Both the position numbers and the translations under genes were made by a program. Under the pieces are notes generated by a model. That model did not search any database, was not told the origin of the DNA, and saw nothing but the letters and a program-made list of their open reading frames with translations. From NCBI RefSeq assembly GCF_001042475.2, contig NZ_LECW02000021.1, forward strand, positions 62,001-126,000: 64,000 nt of DNA, read 5' to 3'. Below, piece after piece: positions 55,575-63,991 of the stretch (within the stretch, counting starts at the first letter, position 1; each line of letters opens with the position of its first letter). The DNA comes from Bacillus glycinifermentans (GTDB taxonomy: Bacteria > Bacillota > Bacilli > Bacillales > Bacillaceae).

Positions 55575-56087
55575 ATGGAACATTTGACACACGCTAAACA
55601 AGAGATTTTTGACATGTACATTGCACTTATCCACCAGCAAGAACAGCAGGAAAGCGCAATGAAGGAGCGAATATCGGCAGAACTCGAAAGCATGGAGCAG
55701 GAATTGGGCTCAGAGCTGAATCTGACCATGTCCGACATTCACACAATTGCCTGTATTGGGGATCACGAACCGATTAATGTCACCTCTATCGCAGGGAAAA
55801 TGGGTTTGTCAAAAGCAACCGTTTCAAGAATTACGGCGAAGCTGATGAAAAAAGGCCTCATCGGCAAAACCCAGCTAAGCGACAATAAAAAAGAGGTCTA
55901 TTTTCGCTTAGCCGGGAAAGGAAAAAAAGTGCATGCTATTCATCAGCGGGAACACGAGAAAATCGAACAGCGGTTTAAAGGCTTTTTAGACCGCTACTCA
56001 GCGGAGGAAATCCTTTTTGCCAGACGGCTGTTCAGCGACTTGCTCATGAATGACTTTTTGGCAGAACCGCAAAAAAGACACAGCTAA
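55575..56087 (+). CDS. MarR family transcriptional regulator
   Basis: A 170-residue winged-helix repressor of the MarR family. The start is the ATG at 55575 (MEHLTHAKQEIF), which follows AAAGGAGA; an in-frame ATG at 55410 lies inside the monooxygenase gene and is rejected. The winged helix spans about 55-125, with recognition helix GLSKATVSRITAKLMKKGL and wing DNKKEVYFRL. The N- and C-terminal helices should form the dimer. It most likely represses itself and the upstream monooxygenase through the TTTCA-N2-TGAAA palindromes. The inducer is unknown. Confidence 0.92.
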   Translation: MEHLTHAKQEIFDMYIALIHQQEQQESAMKERISAELESMEQELGSELNLTMSDIHTIACIGDHEPINVTSIAGKMGLSKATVSRITAKLMKKGLIGKTQLSDNKKEVYFRLAGKGKKVHAIHQREHEKIEQRFKGFLDRYSAEEILFARRLFSDLLMNDFLAEPQKRHS

Positions 56088-56102
56088 GAGCTGTGTCTTT
56101 TT
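56072..56102. terminator. Bidirectional terminator between marR and ylaH
   Basis: Arms AAAAGACACAGCT and AGCTGTGTCTTTT with a 3-base loop. It contains the marR stop and ends at the ylaH stop. Confidence 0.95.
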
Positions 56103-56431
56103 CATGCTGAACGCTTATGTCCCTGTCTCCTGTCCTTTTTCGAGCGGTGCAGCCGGATTTTGTAGATCGTCAAAATAAGAGCTGCGACGATCAATCCTTC
56201 TCCAACCGGCAAAAACACGCCGAAAAACGTGAGAAACGTACATCCCAAAGCAAGAAAGAAATAAATAATCGCTGTTTTTAACAGGGGCAGCCGTTTGGCA
56301 AACCCCAATTGAAAAACGACGGCGGACAGGATGAAGATGGTAAAATAAAGCCACCACATCCCTGCCCCGGGATTTTCGTCCACTTTATAAAGAGCGGCAA
56401 AAAACGAAAGCCGTTCACTTACTTCAGTCAA
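56102..56431 (-). CDS. ylaH: Membrane protein YlaH
   Basis: A 109-residue protein of the YlaH-like family with three transmembrane helices (about 25-43, 49-70 and 73-92) and a basic tail ([14 protein letters not shown]). The start is a TTG at 56431 with GGGGAGGGG upstream. It is the gene downstream of typA in this orientation, separated by 57 bp. Its function is unknown. Confidence 0.9.
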   Translation of the reverse strand: MTEVSERLSFFAALYKVDENPGAGMWWLYFTIFILSAVVFQLGFAKRLPLLKTAIIYFFLALGCTFLTFFGVFLPVGEGLIVAALILTIYKIRLHRSKKDRRQGHKRSA

Positions 56432-56488
56432 AAAGATTCCCCTCCCCTTTGCTTAGTTGGGTGCCTCTTTTTTCAATTCTGCGTAACC

Positions 56489-58327
56489 TTAAGACAATCC
56501 TGCCAGCTTCTTCTTTTTCGCTGCTTTTTCGCGTTCGTTTTTATCGAGAATTTTCTTTCTCAATCTGATCGATTCAGGCGTTACCTCACAATACTCGTCC
56601 TCATTCAAATATTCGAGCGATTCTTCGAGAGACATGATGCGAGGTTTTTTCATGCTGACCGTCTGATCTTTTGTAGCTGAACGCACGTTTGTCTGCTGTT
56701 TCATTTTGTTAATGTTGACAACAAGGTCGTTTTCACGGTTGTGTTCGCCGACGATCATGCCTTCGTACACTTCCGTACCCGGCTCAACGAAAATCACGCC
56801 CCGCTCTTCAACACCTTGAATACCGTAAGCTGAAGCTTTTCCGGTATCCATTGAAACGAGAACGCCCTGACGGCGTCCGCCGACTTGGCCCGGCTCGACC
56901 GGCTGATAACTGTCAAACGTGTGGTTCAAAATACCGAAGCCGCGCGTCAATGAAAGAAACTCTGTCGAATACCCGATTAAACCGCGTGAAGGCACATTGA
57001 AAATCAGGCGGACCTGCCCGTTTCCGTTATTGATCATGTCGATCATTTCGCCTTTGCGGGCGCCCATTGATTCCATCACGGAGCCTGTGTGTTCTTCAGG
57101 AACATCGATTTGAACGCGCTCAACAGGCTCGCAGCGGACACCGTCGATTTCTTTGATGATGACTTCAGGTTTTGACACTTGCAATTCGAAGCCTTCACGG
57201 CGCATGTTCTCTATCAAAATAGAAAGATGAAGCTCACCGCGTCCTGAGACGATCCAGGCATCAGGCGAAGGAGTCGGATCGACCCTGAGACTGACATCTG
57301 TTTGCAGCTGCTGTTCGAGGCGCTCTTCGATTTTTCTTGCGGTGACATATTTGCCCTCGCGTCCGGCAAAAGGACTGTTGTTGACCGCAAACGTCATCTG
57401 AAGCGTCGGCTCATCAATGCGGAGAACCGGCAGCGCTTCCTGCTGATCGATCGGGCAGACGGTTTCCCCGACGTTAATGTCTTCCATTCCGGATACCGCA
57501 ACGAGATCGCCGGCTTTCGCTTCTTCGATCTCGACTCTCTTCAGCCCTTGGAAGCCGAAGATTTTCGTTACGCGGAACGGCTTAACAGTGCCGTCAAGCT
57601 TCATTAATGCCACCTGCTGCCCAACCTTCATCGTGCCTCTGAAGACGCGGCCGATGCCGATACGGCCGACATAATCGTTGTAGTCAAGCAGCGCCACCTG
57701 GAATTGAAGCGGCTCTTCGCGGTTGTCGACAGGACTTGGAATATGGCTGACAATCGCTTCAAATAAAGCTTCCATGTTTTCATCCTGCTGATTCGGATCC
57801 GTTGAAGCGGTACCGTTGATCGCTGAAGCATATACAACCGGGAATTCCAGTTGATCTTCGTTTGCATCGAGCTCGATGAACAGATCAAGCACTTCGTCAA
57901 CGACCTCTTCAGGACGGGCAAAATCGCGGTCGATTTTATTGACGACAACGATCGGCGTCAAGTTTTGCTCGAGCGCTTTTTTCAACACAAAGCGGGTCTG
58001 CGGCATGCAGCCTTCATAAGCGTCGACAACGAGCAATACGCCGTCAACCATTTTCATAATCCGTTCAACTTCGCCGCCAAAGTCCGCGTGTCCAGGAGTG
58101 TCCAAAATATTAATGCGTGTATCTTTATAATTAATCGCCGTATTTTTTGCTAAAATCGTGATGCCGCGCTCTCTTTCCAAATCGTTGGAATCCATTGCGC
58201 GTTCAGCCACGTTTTCATTTGCCCGGAATGTACCGGCTTGATGGAGAAGCTGGTCCACCAGCGTCGTTTTTCCATGGTCAACGTGGGCGATAATAGCAAT
58301 ATTGCGAAGATCTTCTCGAAGTTTCAC
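56489..58327 (-). CDS. typA: Translational GTPase TypA (BipA)
   Basis: Ribosome-associated GTPase acting in 50S assembly and stress or cold adaptation. The start is the GTG at 58327 ([12 protein letters not shown]), preceded by AGGAGATG, giving 612 residues; the longer frame upstream contains the promoter and is rejected. Domains in order are G domain (P-loop AHVDHGKT about 13-20, DTPGH near 78, NKID near 132), domains II and III, a V-like fold and the BipA-specific C-terminus ending KKKKLAGLS. Confidence 0.97.
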   Translation of the reverse strand: MKLREDLRNIAIIAHVDHGKTTLVDQLLHQAGTFRANENVAERAMDSNDLERERGITILAKNTAINYKDTRINILDTPGHADFGGEVERIMKMVDGVLLVVDAYEGCMPQTRFVLKKALEQNLTPIVVVNKIDRDFARPEEVVDEVLDLFIELDANEDQLEFPVVYASAINGTASTDPNQQDENMEALFEAIVSHIPSPVDNREEPLQFQVALLDYNDYVGRIGIGRVFRGTMKVGQQVALMKLDGTVKPFRVTKIFGFQGLKRVEIEEAKAGDLVAVSGMEDINVGETVCPIDQQEALPVLRIDEPTLQMTFAVNNSPFAGREGKYVTARKIEERLEQQLQTDVSLRVDPTPSPDAWIVSGRGELHLSILIENMRREGFELQVSKPEVIIKEIDGVRCEPVERVQIDVPEEHTGSVMESMGARKGEMIDMINNGNGQVRLIFNVPSRGLIGYSTEFLSLTRGFGILNHTFDSYQPVEPGQVGGRRQGVLVSMDTGKASAYGIQGVEERGVIFVEPGTEVYEGMIVGEHNRENDLVVNINKMKQQTNVRSATKDQTVSMKKPRIMSLEESLEYLNEDEYCEVTPESIRLRKKILDKNEREKAAKKKKLAGLS

Positions 58328-58363
58328 ATTTTCATCTCCTAAAAAAGTCAGATAACCTTTCAT

Positions 58364-58392
58364 ATTATACATGAGAATTGCAGGCATTTCAA
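58364..58392 (-). promoter_or_regulatory. Sigma-A promoter for typA
   Basis: On the minus strand TTGAAA (58387-58392), 17 bp, TATAAT (58364-58369), about 37 bp before the GTG start. This placement supports the shorter typA start. Confidence 0.85.
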
Positions 58393-58482
58393 TTTGTTTA
58401 GCAAGATAAAGCGCTTCCCTCTTTATATTTTAAACATTTTTCTGTAAACTAACAGTAGACTGAAAAAGGGGATGGAAAACAG

Positions 58483-58671
58483 ATGAAGCAAGTGAAATGG
58501 ATGTTTTTATTGTTCGCATTCGCCGCCGTCGCCAGCATCATGCTGATCGGGGTCGCGATCGCCGAAAAAAGCCTGCTCGGGGTATTAGTCGCTATAGCAG
58601 CTCTCATCGTTATCATGGGTGGCGGATTTACGCTCAAAAAGAGAATGCGCGAAAAAGGGATACTCGAATGA
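58483..58671 (+). CDS. ylaF: Small membrane protein YlaF
   Basis: A 62-residue DUF5325 protein with two transmembrane helices (about 5-25 and 30-50) and a basic C-terminus (LKKRMREKG). The ATG follows AAAAGGGGATGG. It is divergent from typA, as in B. subtilis. Its function is unknown. Confidence 0.88.
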   Translation: MKQVKWMFLLFAFAAVASIMLIGVAIAEKSLLGVLVAIAALIVIMGGGFTLKKRMREKGILE

Positions 58672-58680
58672 CAAAAGCAT

Positions 58681-58708
58681 AAACCGGCGGTCTCGTACCG
58701 CCGGTTTT
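58681..58708. terminator. Bidirectional terminator after ylaF
   Basis: Arms AACCGGCGG (58682-58690) and CCGCCGGTT (58698-58706), followed on the plus strand by TTCT. It lies between ylaF and the convergent zinc-finger gene. Confidence 0.8.
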
Positions 58709-59176
58709 CTAGAATAACAAAAGGTATAATGCCATCATCAAAACATACCCGCCGCAAAACAGCGCGGTTCCGGTCAGGATCAGCCGCCTGTAGTATCTTT
58801 CCTTGAATCTTCGTTCCTCTTTTACTTCCGCTATTTCTTGAATCATCCGGTCATCTTTTTGGATCATGAGGGGGCTCTGCATCATGTCGTAGATCCCCTT
58901 ACATTCGTTGCACGTTTTTAAATGGGCTGCAAGCAGCCGCTCGGTTTCTTTTCCGCAATCGCCTTCTATGTAAAGAGGCAATAAATCCCGCACAAGAAAA
59001 CATTCCATAATGCCGGCATAAAAAAAAGCATTCCGCCTGTTCACTTTCGGATGAAACGAAACGGCGTAAAGAAGCGCAAGCCCCGTCAAACACCATTCGA
59101 TGATCGATATGCCCTGCCTGCTTAAAAGAAAATAGCGTTCAAAATGTAAAGCGTAGTCACTAATTAACTCAATCAT
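58709..59176 (-). CDS. Membrane protein with anti-sigma-type zinc-finger motif
   Basis: A 155-residue protein from the ATG at 59176, nine bases after AAAGGA; a TTG at 59185 is also in frame but too close to that site. Hydrophobic segments are seen at about 20-40 and 130-155. Between them is DLLPLYIEGDCGKETERLL followed by HLKTCNEC: a zf-HC2-like pattern (H-x3-C-x2-C) typical of anti-sigma factors. The topology and a charged region (about 95-125) are unusual for that class. No sigma factor gene is adjacent. I do not recognise an orthologue; B. subtilis has the ylaA-E genes at this place. Confidence 0.8.
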   Translation of the reverse strand: MIELISDYALHFERYFLLSRQGISIIEWCLTGLALLYAVSFHPKVNRRNAFFYAGIMECFLVRDLLPLYIEGDCGKETERLLAAHLKTCNECKGIYDMMQSPLMIQKDDRMIQEIAEVKEERRFKERYYRRLILTGTALFCGGYVLMMALYLLLF

Positions 59177-59252
59177 TCCACACAATCCTTTGCAACAAAT
59201 TAAGGCCTCGCAACCTTAGACAAACAGATCTCCCAAAAGTTTCAGAAAAAAC

Positions 59253-59289
59253 AAAAAAACGCACACGCGAAACAAGTTCACGTGTGCGT
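59253..59289 (-). terminator. Terminator after the GNAT gene
   Basis: Arms ACGCACACG (59259-59267) and CGTGTGCGT (59281-59289), followed on the minus strand by seven U. It overlaps the stop codon of the acetyltransferase. Confidence 0.88.
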
Positions 59290-59739
59290 CAGCGGATATA
59301 CCATGATCAAATATCGGTTCCCCTTTTCATCCTTTTCCGTTTTCAGCTGTTCAAAACCGCAATGTGCGAGCGTCTGCTGCCATTCATCCCGATCGAAAGG
59401 GACGGCGGCAAAGAGCGCTTTATGCCCTGCGTTTTTCAGTCTGCTCCCGATTTTCCCAATGATTGTTTTGCCGCGGCCTTTCCTTCGAAAACCGGGATGA
59501 ACGAGCAATGTGCCGAGCCACGGTTTGCCGTTTGAGGGGGCCCACTCAAGGTGAAAGCTGACCGCCGCCGGCCGGCCGCCATCCTCCCACACGAGCCAGC
59601 TTCCGTTGTACATCGCATAGGACAACATATAGCTTTTTACCGGTTCCCCGTTCAACTCTTCTTCAGCCCATTCGGGACTGAAACGTATCAGCTCTTCGAA
59701 AAACGCAAGGTCAGACGCAGAAAAAGATCTGCTATTCAT
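59278..59739 (-). CDS. GNAT family N-acetyltransferase
   Basis: A 153-residue cytosolic acetyltransferase. Motif A is visible as LGTLLVHPGFRRKGRGKTII (about 75-94), with the R/Q-x-x-G-x-G/A pattern met by RRKGRG. The start overlaps the end of suhB by eight bases, so the two are translationally coupled. The substrate is unknown. Position suggests the B. subtilis ykzC locus, but I am not certain enough to name it. Confidence 0.88.
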   Translation of the reverse strand: MNSRSFSASDLAFFEELIRFSPEWAEEELNGEPVKSYMLSYAMYNGSWLVWEDGGRPAAVSFHLEWAPSNGKPWLGTLLVHPGFRRKGRGKTIIGKIGSRLKNAGHKALFAAVPFDRDEWQQTLAHCGFEQLKTEKDEKGNRYLIMVYPLTHT

Positions 59740-60526
59740 GCGGCAGATAGTCTGTGAATATCGTTCGATGAGCGGCAGGATTGCCGGCTATAATGCTGTT
59801 GTTTTCAAGAAAATTGAGCGGTTTTCCGTCAATCGTCGTATATGTACCTCCAACCTCGTCAAGCAGGATGCAGCCGGCCGCATAATCCCAAGGGGCGAGA
59901 CGCATCGTCACATAGACGTCCATTCTGCCCGCCGCAACATATGCAAGCTCCAGGGCCGCCGAGCCGTAAGAACGCGTTCCTCTGACCCGTTTGACGAGAG
60001 GGGATAAAACGCTTGGATCGATCCGTCTATTTTCCGTTATCCATGTGGCATTGATCGCCAGAATGGCTTCTTCAAGCGGCACCTCTTTCATCTTTTCAAG
60101 CTTGATGTCATTCATATATGCACCCTCTCCGCGAAACGCGTGGTACAATTCATCATGGGTTACATCATAAATAAGCCCGATTTTGCCTTTTCCGTTTTCA
60201 AAAATGCCGATTGAAATCGCGAAGTTTCGTTTTTGATGAACAAAGTTCATCGTCCCGTCGATCGGGTCGATAATCCAGACGATTCCATCGAGCGATGTAA
60301 GCTTGTCCCCTTGGCCTTCTTCGCCGAGAATGTGATGGTCGGGAAAAGCCGATTGGATTTTTTCAATGAAAAAGCGCTCAGTTTCCTTATCGATATTCGT
60401 GACAAGGTCATTGGGATTCGATTTTGTTTCGATCGTCATCTTCTTTTTCATCGATTCCTGAATTCTTTGTCCAGCTTCCTTTACCCAGCTTTTTGCAAGC
60501 CGGTCGATTTCCTTCCAGTTTGTCAT
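59732..60526 (-). CDS. suhB: Inositol-1-monophosphatase family protein
   Basis: Mg-dependent phosphatase of the IMPase fold, cytosolic; YktC in B. subtilis. It has 264 residues. Metal-binding motifs are present: GEEG (about 69-72), the signature WIIDPIDGTMNFVH (about 84-97) and WDYAAGCILLDEVGG (about 207-221). It hydrolyses inositol monophosphate or a related sugar phosphate. It heads a short operon with the GNAT gene. Confidence 0.94.
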   Translation of the reverse strand: MTNWKEIDRLAKSWVKEAGQRIQESMKKKMTIETKSNPNDLVTNIDKETERFFIEKIQSAFPDHHILGEEGQGDKLTSLDGIVWIIDPIDGTMNFVHQKRNFAISIGIFENGKGKIGLIYDVTHDELYHAFRGEGAYMNDIKLEKMKEVPLEEAILAINATWITENRRIDPSVLSPLVKRVRGTRSYGSAALELAYVAAGRMDVYVTMRLAPWDYAAGCILLDEVGGTYTTIDGKPLNFLENNSIIAGNPAAHRTIFTDYLPHE

Positions 60527-60627
60527 CGCACAACCTCTTTTCTATGTATACGTGTTGTTTTATTCATAGCATACTGATATTGATCTCAAAAAAGCAAGAA
60601 AAATGAAAGAAGAATCGCGTCGCCCAG

Positions 60628-60661
60628 ATAAAAACGAACCGTCTGCCAGGTTCGTTTTTAT
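60628..60661 (-). terminator. Terminator after ykzI
   Basis: Thirteen-bp arms ATAAAAACGAACC and GGTTCGTTTTTAT with an 8-base loop, A/U-rich on both flanks. Confidence 0.88.
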
Positions 60662-60668
60662 TATGGTT

Positions 60669-60857
60669 TCATCCATACAATCTGATCCATTCTTTTCTGA
60701 GCTGCTCCAGTTTTCGCTTGCTCATTTCGATTTGGGTTTCATCCTTTTTCTCCATCGCTTCATAAAGTGTTGCTAATTCATAATCGACCTCAAGCCTCCA
60801 CACGGCGGCCCGATTGTCTTTTTCTTCCTTAATCCCTTGTTTTACAATTGGTTTCAT
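60669..60857 (-). CDS. ykzI: Small protein YkzI
   Basis: A 62-residue acidic, helical cytosolic protein from the ATG at 60857 (MKPIVKQGIKEEKDN), with AAGGGG upstream; longer in-frame starts lack such a site. It matches YkzI by place and size. The function is unknown. It is divergent from yktB, and a 17-bp palindrome lies about 85 bp upstream. Confidence 0.85.
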   Translation of the reverse strand: MKPIVKQGIKEEKDNRAAVWRLEVDYELATLYEAMEKKDETQIEMSKRKLEQLRKEWIRLYG

Positions 60858-60941
60858 CGCCCTACGCCCCTTCCAGAGAAAATTGATTTGAAAAGTCATC
60901 CTTCTGGTCATAGCTTCTCGCGGCATTTATGATATTTTCTT

Positions 60942-60958
60942 ATTCATATCGTATGAAT
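60942..60958. promoter_or_regulatory. Palindrome upstream of ykzI
   Basis: ATTCATA (60942-60948), TCG, TATGAAT (60952-60958): a perfect 7-bp inverted repeat near the likely ykzI promoter (TTCATA-17-TATCAT on the minus strand). It may be an operator. Confidence 0.4.
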
Positions 60959-61041
60959 CGCTGGTGCTTTCGCAACGTCATTCTAAAAATTGTGTGTTTA
61001 CCTACCGTTTCCCACAACAAGAAAGTTTCAAACGTTATTTT

Positions 61042-61069
61042 TTGTTTGGAAAGCAGGCTGTGGTAAAAT
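61042..61069 (+). promoter_or_regulatory. Sigma-A promoter for yktB
   Basis: TTGTTT (61042-61047), 16 bp, TAAAAT (61064-61069) with an extended -10 TGG, about 30 bp before the start. Confidence 0.65.
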
Positions 61070-61099
61070 ATCATTACCGATTGGACAAGGAGGAAAAAA

Positions 61100-61735
61100 A
61101 TGAACAATCTGCGTTTCACAGAAGAGGATTTTCACACATTTACAATAGAAGGTTTAGATGCGCGGATGGACGTTTTGAAAGAAACCGTACGGCCGAAGCT
61201 CCAGGGGCTTGGCGAACATTTTGCGCCCGTTCTTTCCGCCTTGGCCGGAGACGAAATGTTCGTACACGTTGCGAAGCATGCCCGCCGTTCGGTTAATCCG
61301 CCTGATGACAGCTGGGTTGCGTTTGCAAATAATAAGCGCGGCTATAAAAAGCTGCCCCATTTTCAAATCGGCCTTTGGGAAACCCATGTTTTCGTCTGGT
61401 TTGCCTTGATTTACGAATCTCCCCTTAAACAAGAATACGGAAAGCTGTTTAAAGAGCATCTGTCAGAGATCAAAAGCACGATACCTGACGGATTTTTCTG
61501 GTCAGCCGACCATACGAAGCCTGAAGCCAGCAAACAATCCGACTTGGGGAAAGAAGGGCTCGAAACGCTGTTTGACCAGCTCGAGAATGTGAAAAAAGCC
61601 GAGGCTCTGTGCGGCATTCAGCTTTCAAAAGAACAAGTGCTCAAGATGAGCGAACAAGAATTTTTATCTGAAATCGAATCGTCTTTTGAAAAGCTCGCCT
61701 CTCTTTACCGGTTAACCCAGAAAGTCGCGCTCTGA
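61100..61735 (+). CDS. yktB: DUF1054 family protein YktB
   Basis: A 211-residue soluble protein of the UPF0637/DUF1054 family, function unknown. The ATG follows AAGGAGG. It is alpha/beta with the conserved [19 protein letters not shown] (about 57-75) and [20 protein letters not shown] (about 85-104). It is monocistronic and ends in a terminator shared with yktA. Confidence 0.93.
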   Translation: MNNLRFTEEDFHTFTIEGLDARMDVLKETVRPKLQGLGEHFAPVLSALAGDEMFVHVAKHARRSVNPPDDSWVAFANNKRGYKKLPHFQIGLWETHVFVWFALIYESPLKQEYGKLFKEHLSEIKSTIPDGFFWSADHTKPEASKQSDLGKEGLETLFDQLENVKKAEALCGIQLSKEQVLKMSEQEFLSEIESSFEKLASLYRLTQKVAL

Positions 61736-61741
61736 CGATTT

Positions 61742-61776
61742 GTAAAAAAGGGATGAGTACATGCATCCCTTTTTAC
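61742..61776. terminator. Bidirectional terminator between yktB and yktA
   Basis: Arms GTAAAAAAGGGATG and CATCCCTTTTTAC with an 8-base loop, overlapping the yktA stop. Confidence 0.93.
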
Positions 61777-62048
61777 ATTTTGATTTTATCGTCTTCTGTC
61801 AGTTCTTTTGCCTTTTTCACCACCCGGTACGGAGAATAATCACTCACCTCTTCAAATTGGCTGCACAGCTTTTTTTCCTCGGCCTTTCCAGGCACGATCT
61901 CTTTAAATCGCCGGTATGCGCTCATTAATACATCGCGCTTTACGCCCTTTTCGTAAGCGAGCTCGACAGCCTGGAAAAACGAAATGACATCGATCGCTTC
62001 CTCGGTGCTCCAGTCTTCATCCATCGGATATTGATATTCTTCTTCCAT
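61773..62048 (-). CDS. yktA: UPF0223 family protein YktA
   Basis: A 91-residue helical cytosolic protein of the UPF0223 family, function unknown. The ATG at 62048 ([14 protein letters not shown]) follows AAGGAGATG and gives the usual family length of about 90. An in-frame ATG at 62120 also has a good site (AAGGGGATGGAAC) and would add a 24-residue charged extension. The shorter form is preferred because the family starts at this point. Confidence 0.88.
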   Translation of the reverse strand: MEEEYQYPMDEDWSTEEAIDVISFFQAVELAYEKGVKRDVLMSAYRRFKEIVPGKAEEKKLCSQFEEVSDYSPYRVVKKAKELTEDDKIKM

Positions 62049-62176
62049 TTTCTTCATCTCCTTGTAACGGCTTTGTTCTATGTAGTATTCGTTTTCTTTT
62101 TTGCGTCTATCCAAGGGCATGTTCCATCCCCTTAGAAAGATCTTAAATTGTTCTTTACATTCTTTCAAGAACATAA

Positions 62177-62205
62177 TATAATTCATTTGTTTTATGCCAT
62201 CAAGG
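62177..62205 (-). promoter_or_regulatory. Sigma-A promoter for yktA
   Basis: On the minus strand TTGATG (62200-62205), 17 bp, TATATT (62177-62182). The start of transcription near 62170 lies upstream of both possible yktA starts. Confidence 0.65.
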
Positions 62206-62267
62206 AAAATAAATCGATTTTTGACTAACAATAAGCAGTAGGCATCTACATGAAGGTGGGAATACAA

Positions 62268-63740
62268 TTGTTGCAGCACGAAACACCCTTATTTACCGGT
62301 TTAAAAAAACACGCTGAAAAGCAGCCGATTCAATTCCATATTCCCGGGCACAAAAAAGGGTCTGGAATGGATCCTGAATTCAGACAGTTCATCGGCGAAA
62401 ATGCGTTAAGTATAGATTTAATCAATATTGAGCCGCTTGATGATCTCCACGCTCCAAAAGGGATCATCAAAGAGGCGCAGGACTTGGCGGCTGAAGCGTT
62501 CGGCGCCGACTACACGTTCTTTTCCGTTCAAGGAACAAGCGGGGCCATCATGACGATGGTCATGGCAGTCTGCGGGCCGGGAGACAAGATCATCGTTCCG
62601 AGAAACGTTCATAAATCGGTTATGTCGGCAATCGTATTTTCCGGTGCTGTGCCGATCTTCGTTCACCCTGAAATCGACGATGAGTTCGGGATTTCTCACG
62701 GTATTACGCCTGAATCAGCAAAAAAAGCGCTGCTTGAGCATCCAGATGCAAAAGGGCTTCTCGTAATCAATCCGACGTATTTCGGCATTGCGGCCGATTT
62801 AAAAAGCATCGTCGATGTGGCGCATTCGTTCAACGTCCCTGTCCTTGTGGATGAAGCGCACGGCGTTCATATCCACTTCCATGAGGACCTGCCTGTTTCA
62901 GCCATGCAGGCGGGAGCTGATATGGCGGCAACAAGCGTTCATAAACTCGGCGGGTCACTGACGCAAAGCTCAGTGCTCAATATGAAAGAAGGACTCGTCT
63001 CAAAAGAGAGGGTGCAGTCGATTTTGAGCATGTTGACGACGACGTCGACATCCTACTTGCTGCTTGCTTCCCTCGATGTCGCCAGAAAACGCCTGGCAAC
63101 AGAAGGGCATAAATTGATCGGACAAACGATTCAACTCGCCAACCAAACGCGGGAGCGCATCAATCACATTAAAGGGCTCTTTTGCGCCGGCAGGGACATC
63201 CTCGGTTCAAAAGCAGCCTATGACTATGACCCGACAAAGCTGATTATCTCTGTGAAAAACCTCGGTTTGACGGGGCATGATGTAGAAAAATGGCTTCGCG
63301 AATCCTATCATATCGAAGTTGAGCTTTCTGACTTGTACAACATCCTTTGCATCTTTACGCCGGGAGACCGCAGCGAGGATGCAGAAGCGCTGATCAAAGC
63401 GCTGACGGAAATCGCCCGCCAGGCTGTTTCATCCGGACTAAGCAAAACAAAGCCTGAAGTGCTACTTCCTGATATCCCTGCCCTTGCAATGACACCACGT
63501 GATGCATTTTACGCAAATACGGAAGTCGTCCCGTTTAAACAAGCGGCAGGACGGATTATCGCAGAGTTTGTCATGGTTTATCCTCCCGGCATACCGATCT
63601 TCATACCGGGCGAGATCATCACAGAAGAAAACATCACCTACATTGAAAAAAACCTTGAAGCAGGACTTCCTGTTCAAGGGCCTGAAGATGACACGCTCCA
63701 TATGATCCGGGTCATTAAAGAACAGCAGGCAATCCTTTAA
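62268..63740 (+). CDS. speA: Biosynthetic arginine decarboxylase SpeA
   Basis: PLP enzyme of the Orn/Lys/Arg decarboxylase (fold I, aspartate aminotransferase-like) family, making agmatine for polyamine synthesis. The start is the TTG at 62268, eight bases after AGGTGG, giving 490 residues as in B. subtilis; an ATG at 62250 overlaps the ribosome binding site. The PLP lysine is Lys226 in SVHKLGG. Other motifs are FHIPGHKKG (about 22-30), VQGTSGA (about 87-93) and DEAHGVH (about 196-202). The terminator downstream is shared with SR1. Confidence 0.95.
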   Translation: MLQHETPLFTGLKKHAEKQPIQFHIPGHKKGSGMDPEFRQFIGENALSIDLINIEPLDDLHAPKGIIKEAQDLAAEAFGADYTFFSVQGTSGAIMTMVMAVCGPGDKIIVPRNVHKSVMSAIVFSGAVPIFVHPEIDDEFGISHGITPESAKKALLEHPDAKGLLVINPTYFGIAADLKSIVDVAHSFNVPVLVDEAHGVHIHFHEDLPVSAMQAGADMAATSVHKLGGSLTQSSVLNMKEGLVSKERVQSILSMLTTTSTSYLLLASLDVARKRLATEGHKLIGQTIQLANQTRERINHIKGLFCAGRDILGSKAAYDYDPTKLIISVKNLGLTGHDVEKWLRESYHIEVELSDLYNILCIFTPGDRSEDAEALIKALTEIARQAVSSGLSKTKPEVLLPDIPALAMTPRDAFYANTEVVPFKQAAGRIIAEFVMVYPPGIPIFIPGEIITEENITYIEKNLEAGLPVQGPEDDTLHMIRVIKEQQAIL

Positions 63741-63785
63741 AATACGAAAGCATGCGGCTTTAGATCAAATCGGCCGCATGCTTTT
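63741..63785. terminator. Bidirectional terminator of speA and SR1
   Basis: Arms AGCATGCGGC (63749-63758) and GCCGCATGCT (63773-63782). Seven T follow on the plus strand for speA; TTTCGTATTTT follows on the minus strand for SR1. Confidence 0.9.
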
Positions 63786-63790
63786 TTTGT

Positions 63791-63910
63791 CTATTTCTCC
63801 TCTTCGTGACAGCAGTTGCAATGTCCGCATGTTCCGTAAAGAACCGTCACCTTTTCATCCTCAAAATGCTGAATGGTTTCATTGCAGTCTTGACAAACGA
63901 TCGTTCCCAT
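63791..63910 (-). CDS. SR1P: SR1P peptide, GapA-interacting
   Basis: A 39-residue peptide encoded inside the SR1 RNA, too short for most gene finders. The ATG at 63910 follows AAAAGGGG and the frame ends at TAG. It starts MGTIVCQDCNETIQHFEDEK and ends with a Cys/His cluster (YGTCGHCNCCHEEEK). The remembered B. subtilis SR1P has the same MGTIVCQDCNE start and a CGHC tail. SR1P binds glyceraldehyde-3-phosphate dehydrogenase GapA and, through it, promotes RNase J1 activity. The four or more Cys could bind a metal; that is inference. Confidence 0.9.
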   Translation of the reverse strand: MGTIVCQDCNETIQHFEDEKVTVLYGTCGHCNCCHEEEK

Positions 63911-63962
63911 CTTTCATTCCCCTTTTCATTTCAAAATGGAAGCGTTTAATTTTGTTACCCTT

Positions 63963-63991
63963 ATAATATGATGTCACATTAACATTGTCAA
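63963..63991 (-). promoter_or_regulatory. Sigma-A promoter of SR1
   Basis: On the minus strand TTGACA (63986-63991), 17 bp, TATTAT (63963-63968): near-perfect. In B. subtilis SR1 is strongly repressed on glucose by CcpN (and weakly by CcpA). The CcpN sites would be around or beyond the window edge and I cannot assign them. Confidence 0.85.

Larger units (their letters stand above)
63741..63956 (-). ncRNA. SR1: SR1-like dual-function small RNA
   Basis: A minus-strand transcription unit of about 215 nt is bounded by a consensus promoter (63963-63991) and the terminator at 63741-63785. It encodes the SR1P peptide near its middle. B. subtilis SR1 is 205 nt, lies beside speA, base-pairs with ahrC mRNA to limit arginine catabolism, and encodes SR1P. 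Size, place and peptide all agree. The 5' end is predicted from the promoter, not measured. Confidence 0.85.

Noticed and set aside
56072-56102. Hairpin at the end of marR as a fourth MarR operator
   Set aside because: Its core (GACACAGCT) is unrelated to TTTCA-N2-TGAAA and it has U-tracts on both sides, so it is a terminator.
63937-63950. A cre-like CcpA site in the SR1 leader (TGGAAGCGTTTAAT)
   Set aside because: Three positions depart from the cre consensus. CcpA has only a weak effect on SR1 in B. subtilis, and the known site there is further upstream, so I did not call it.
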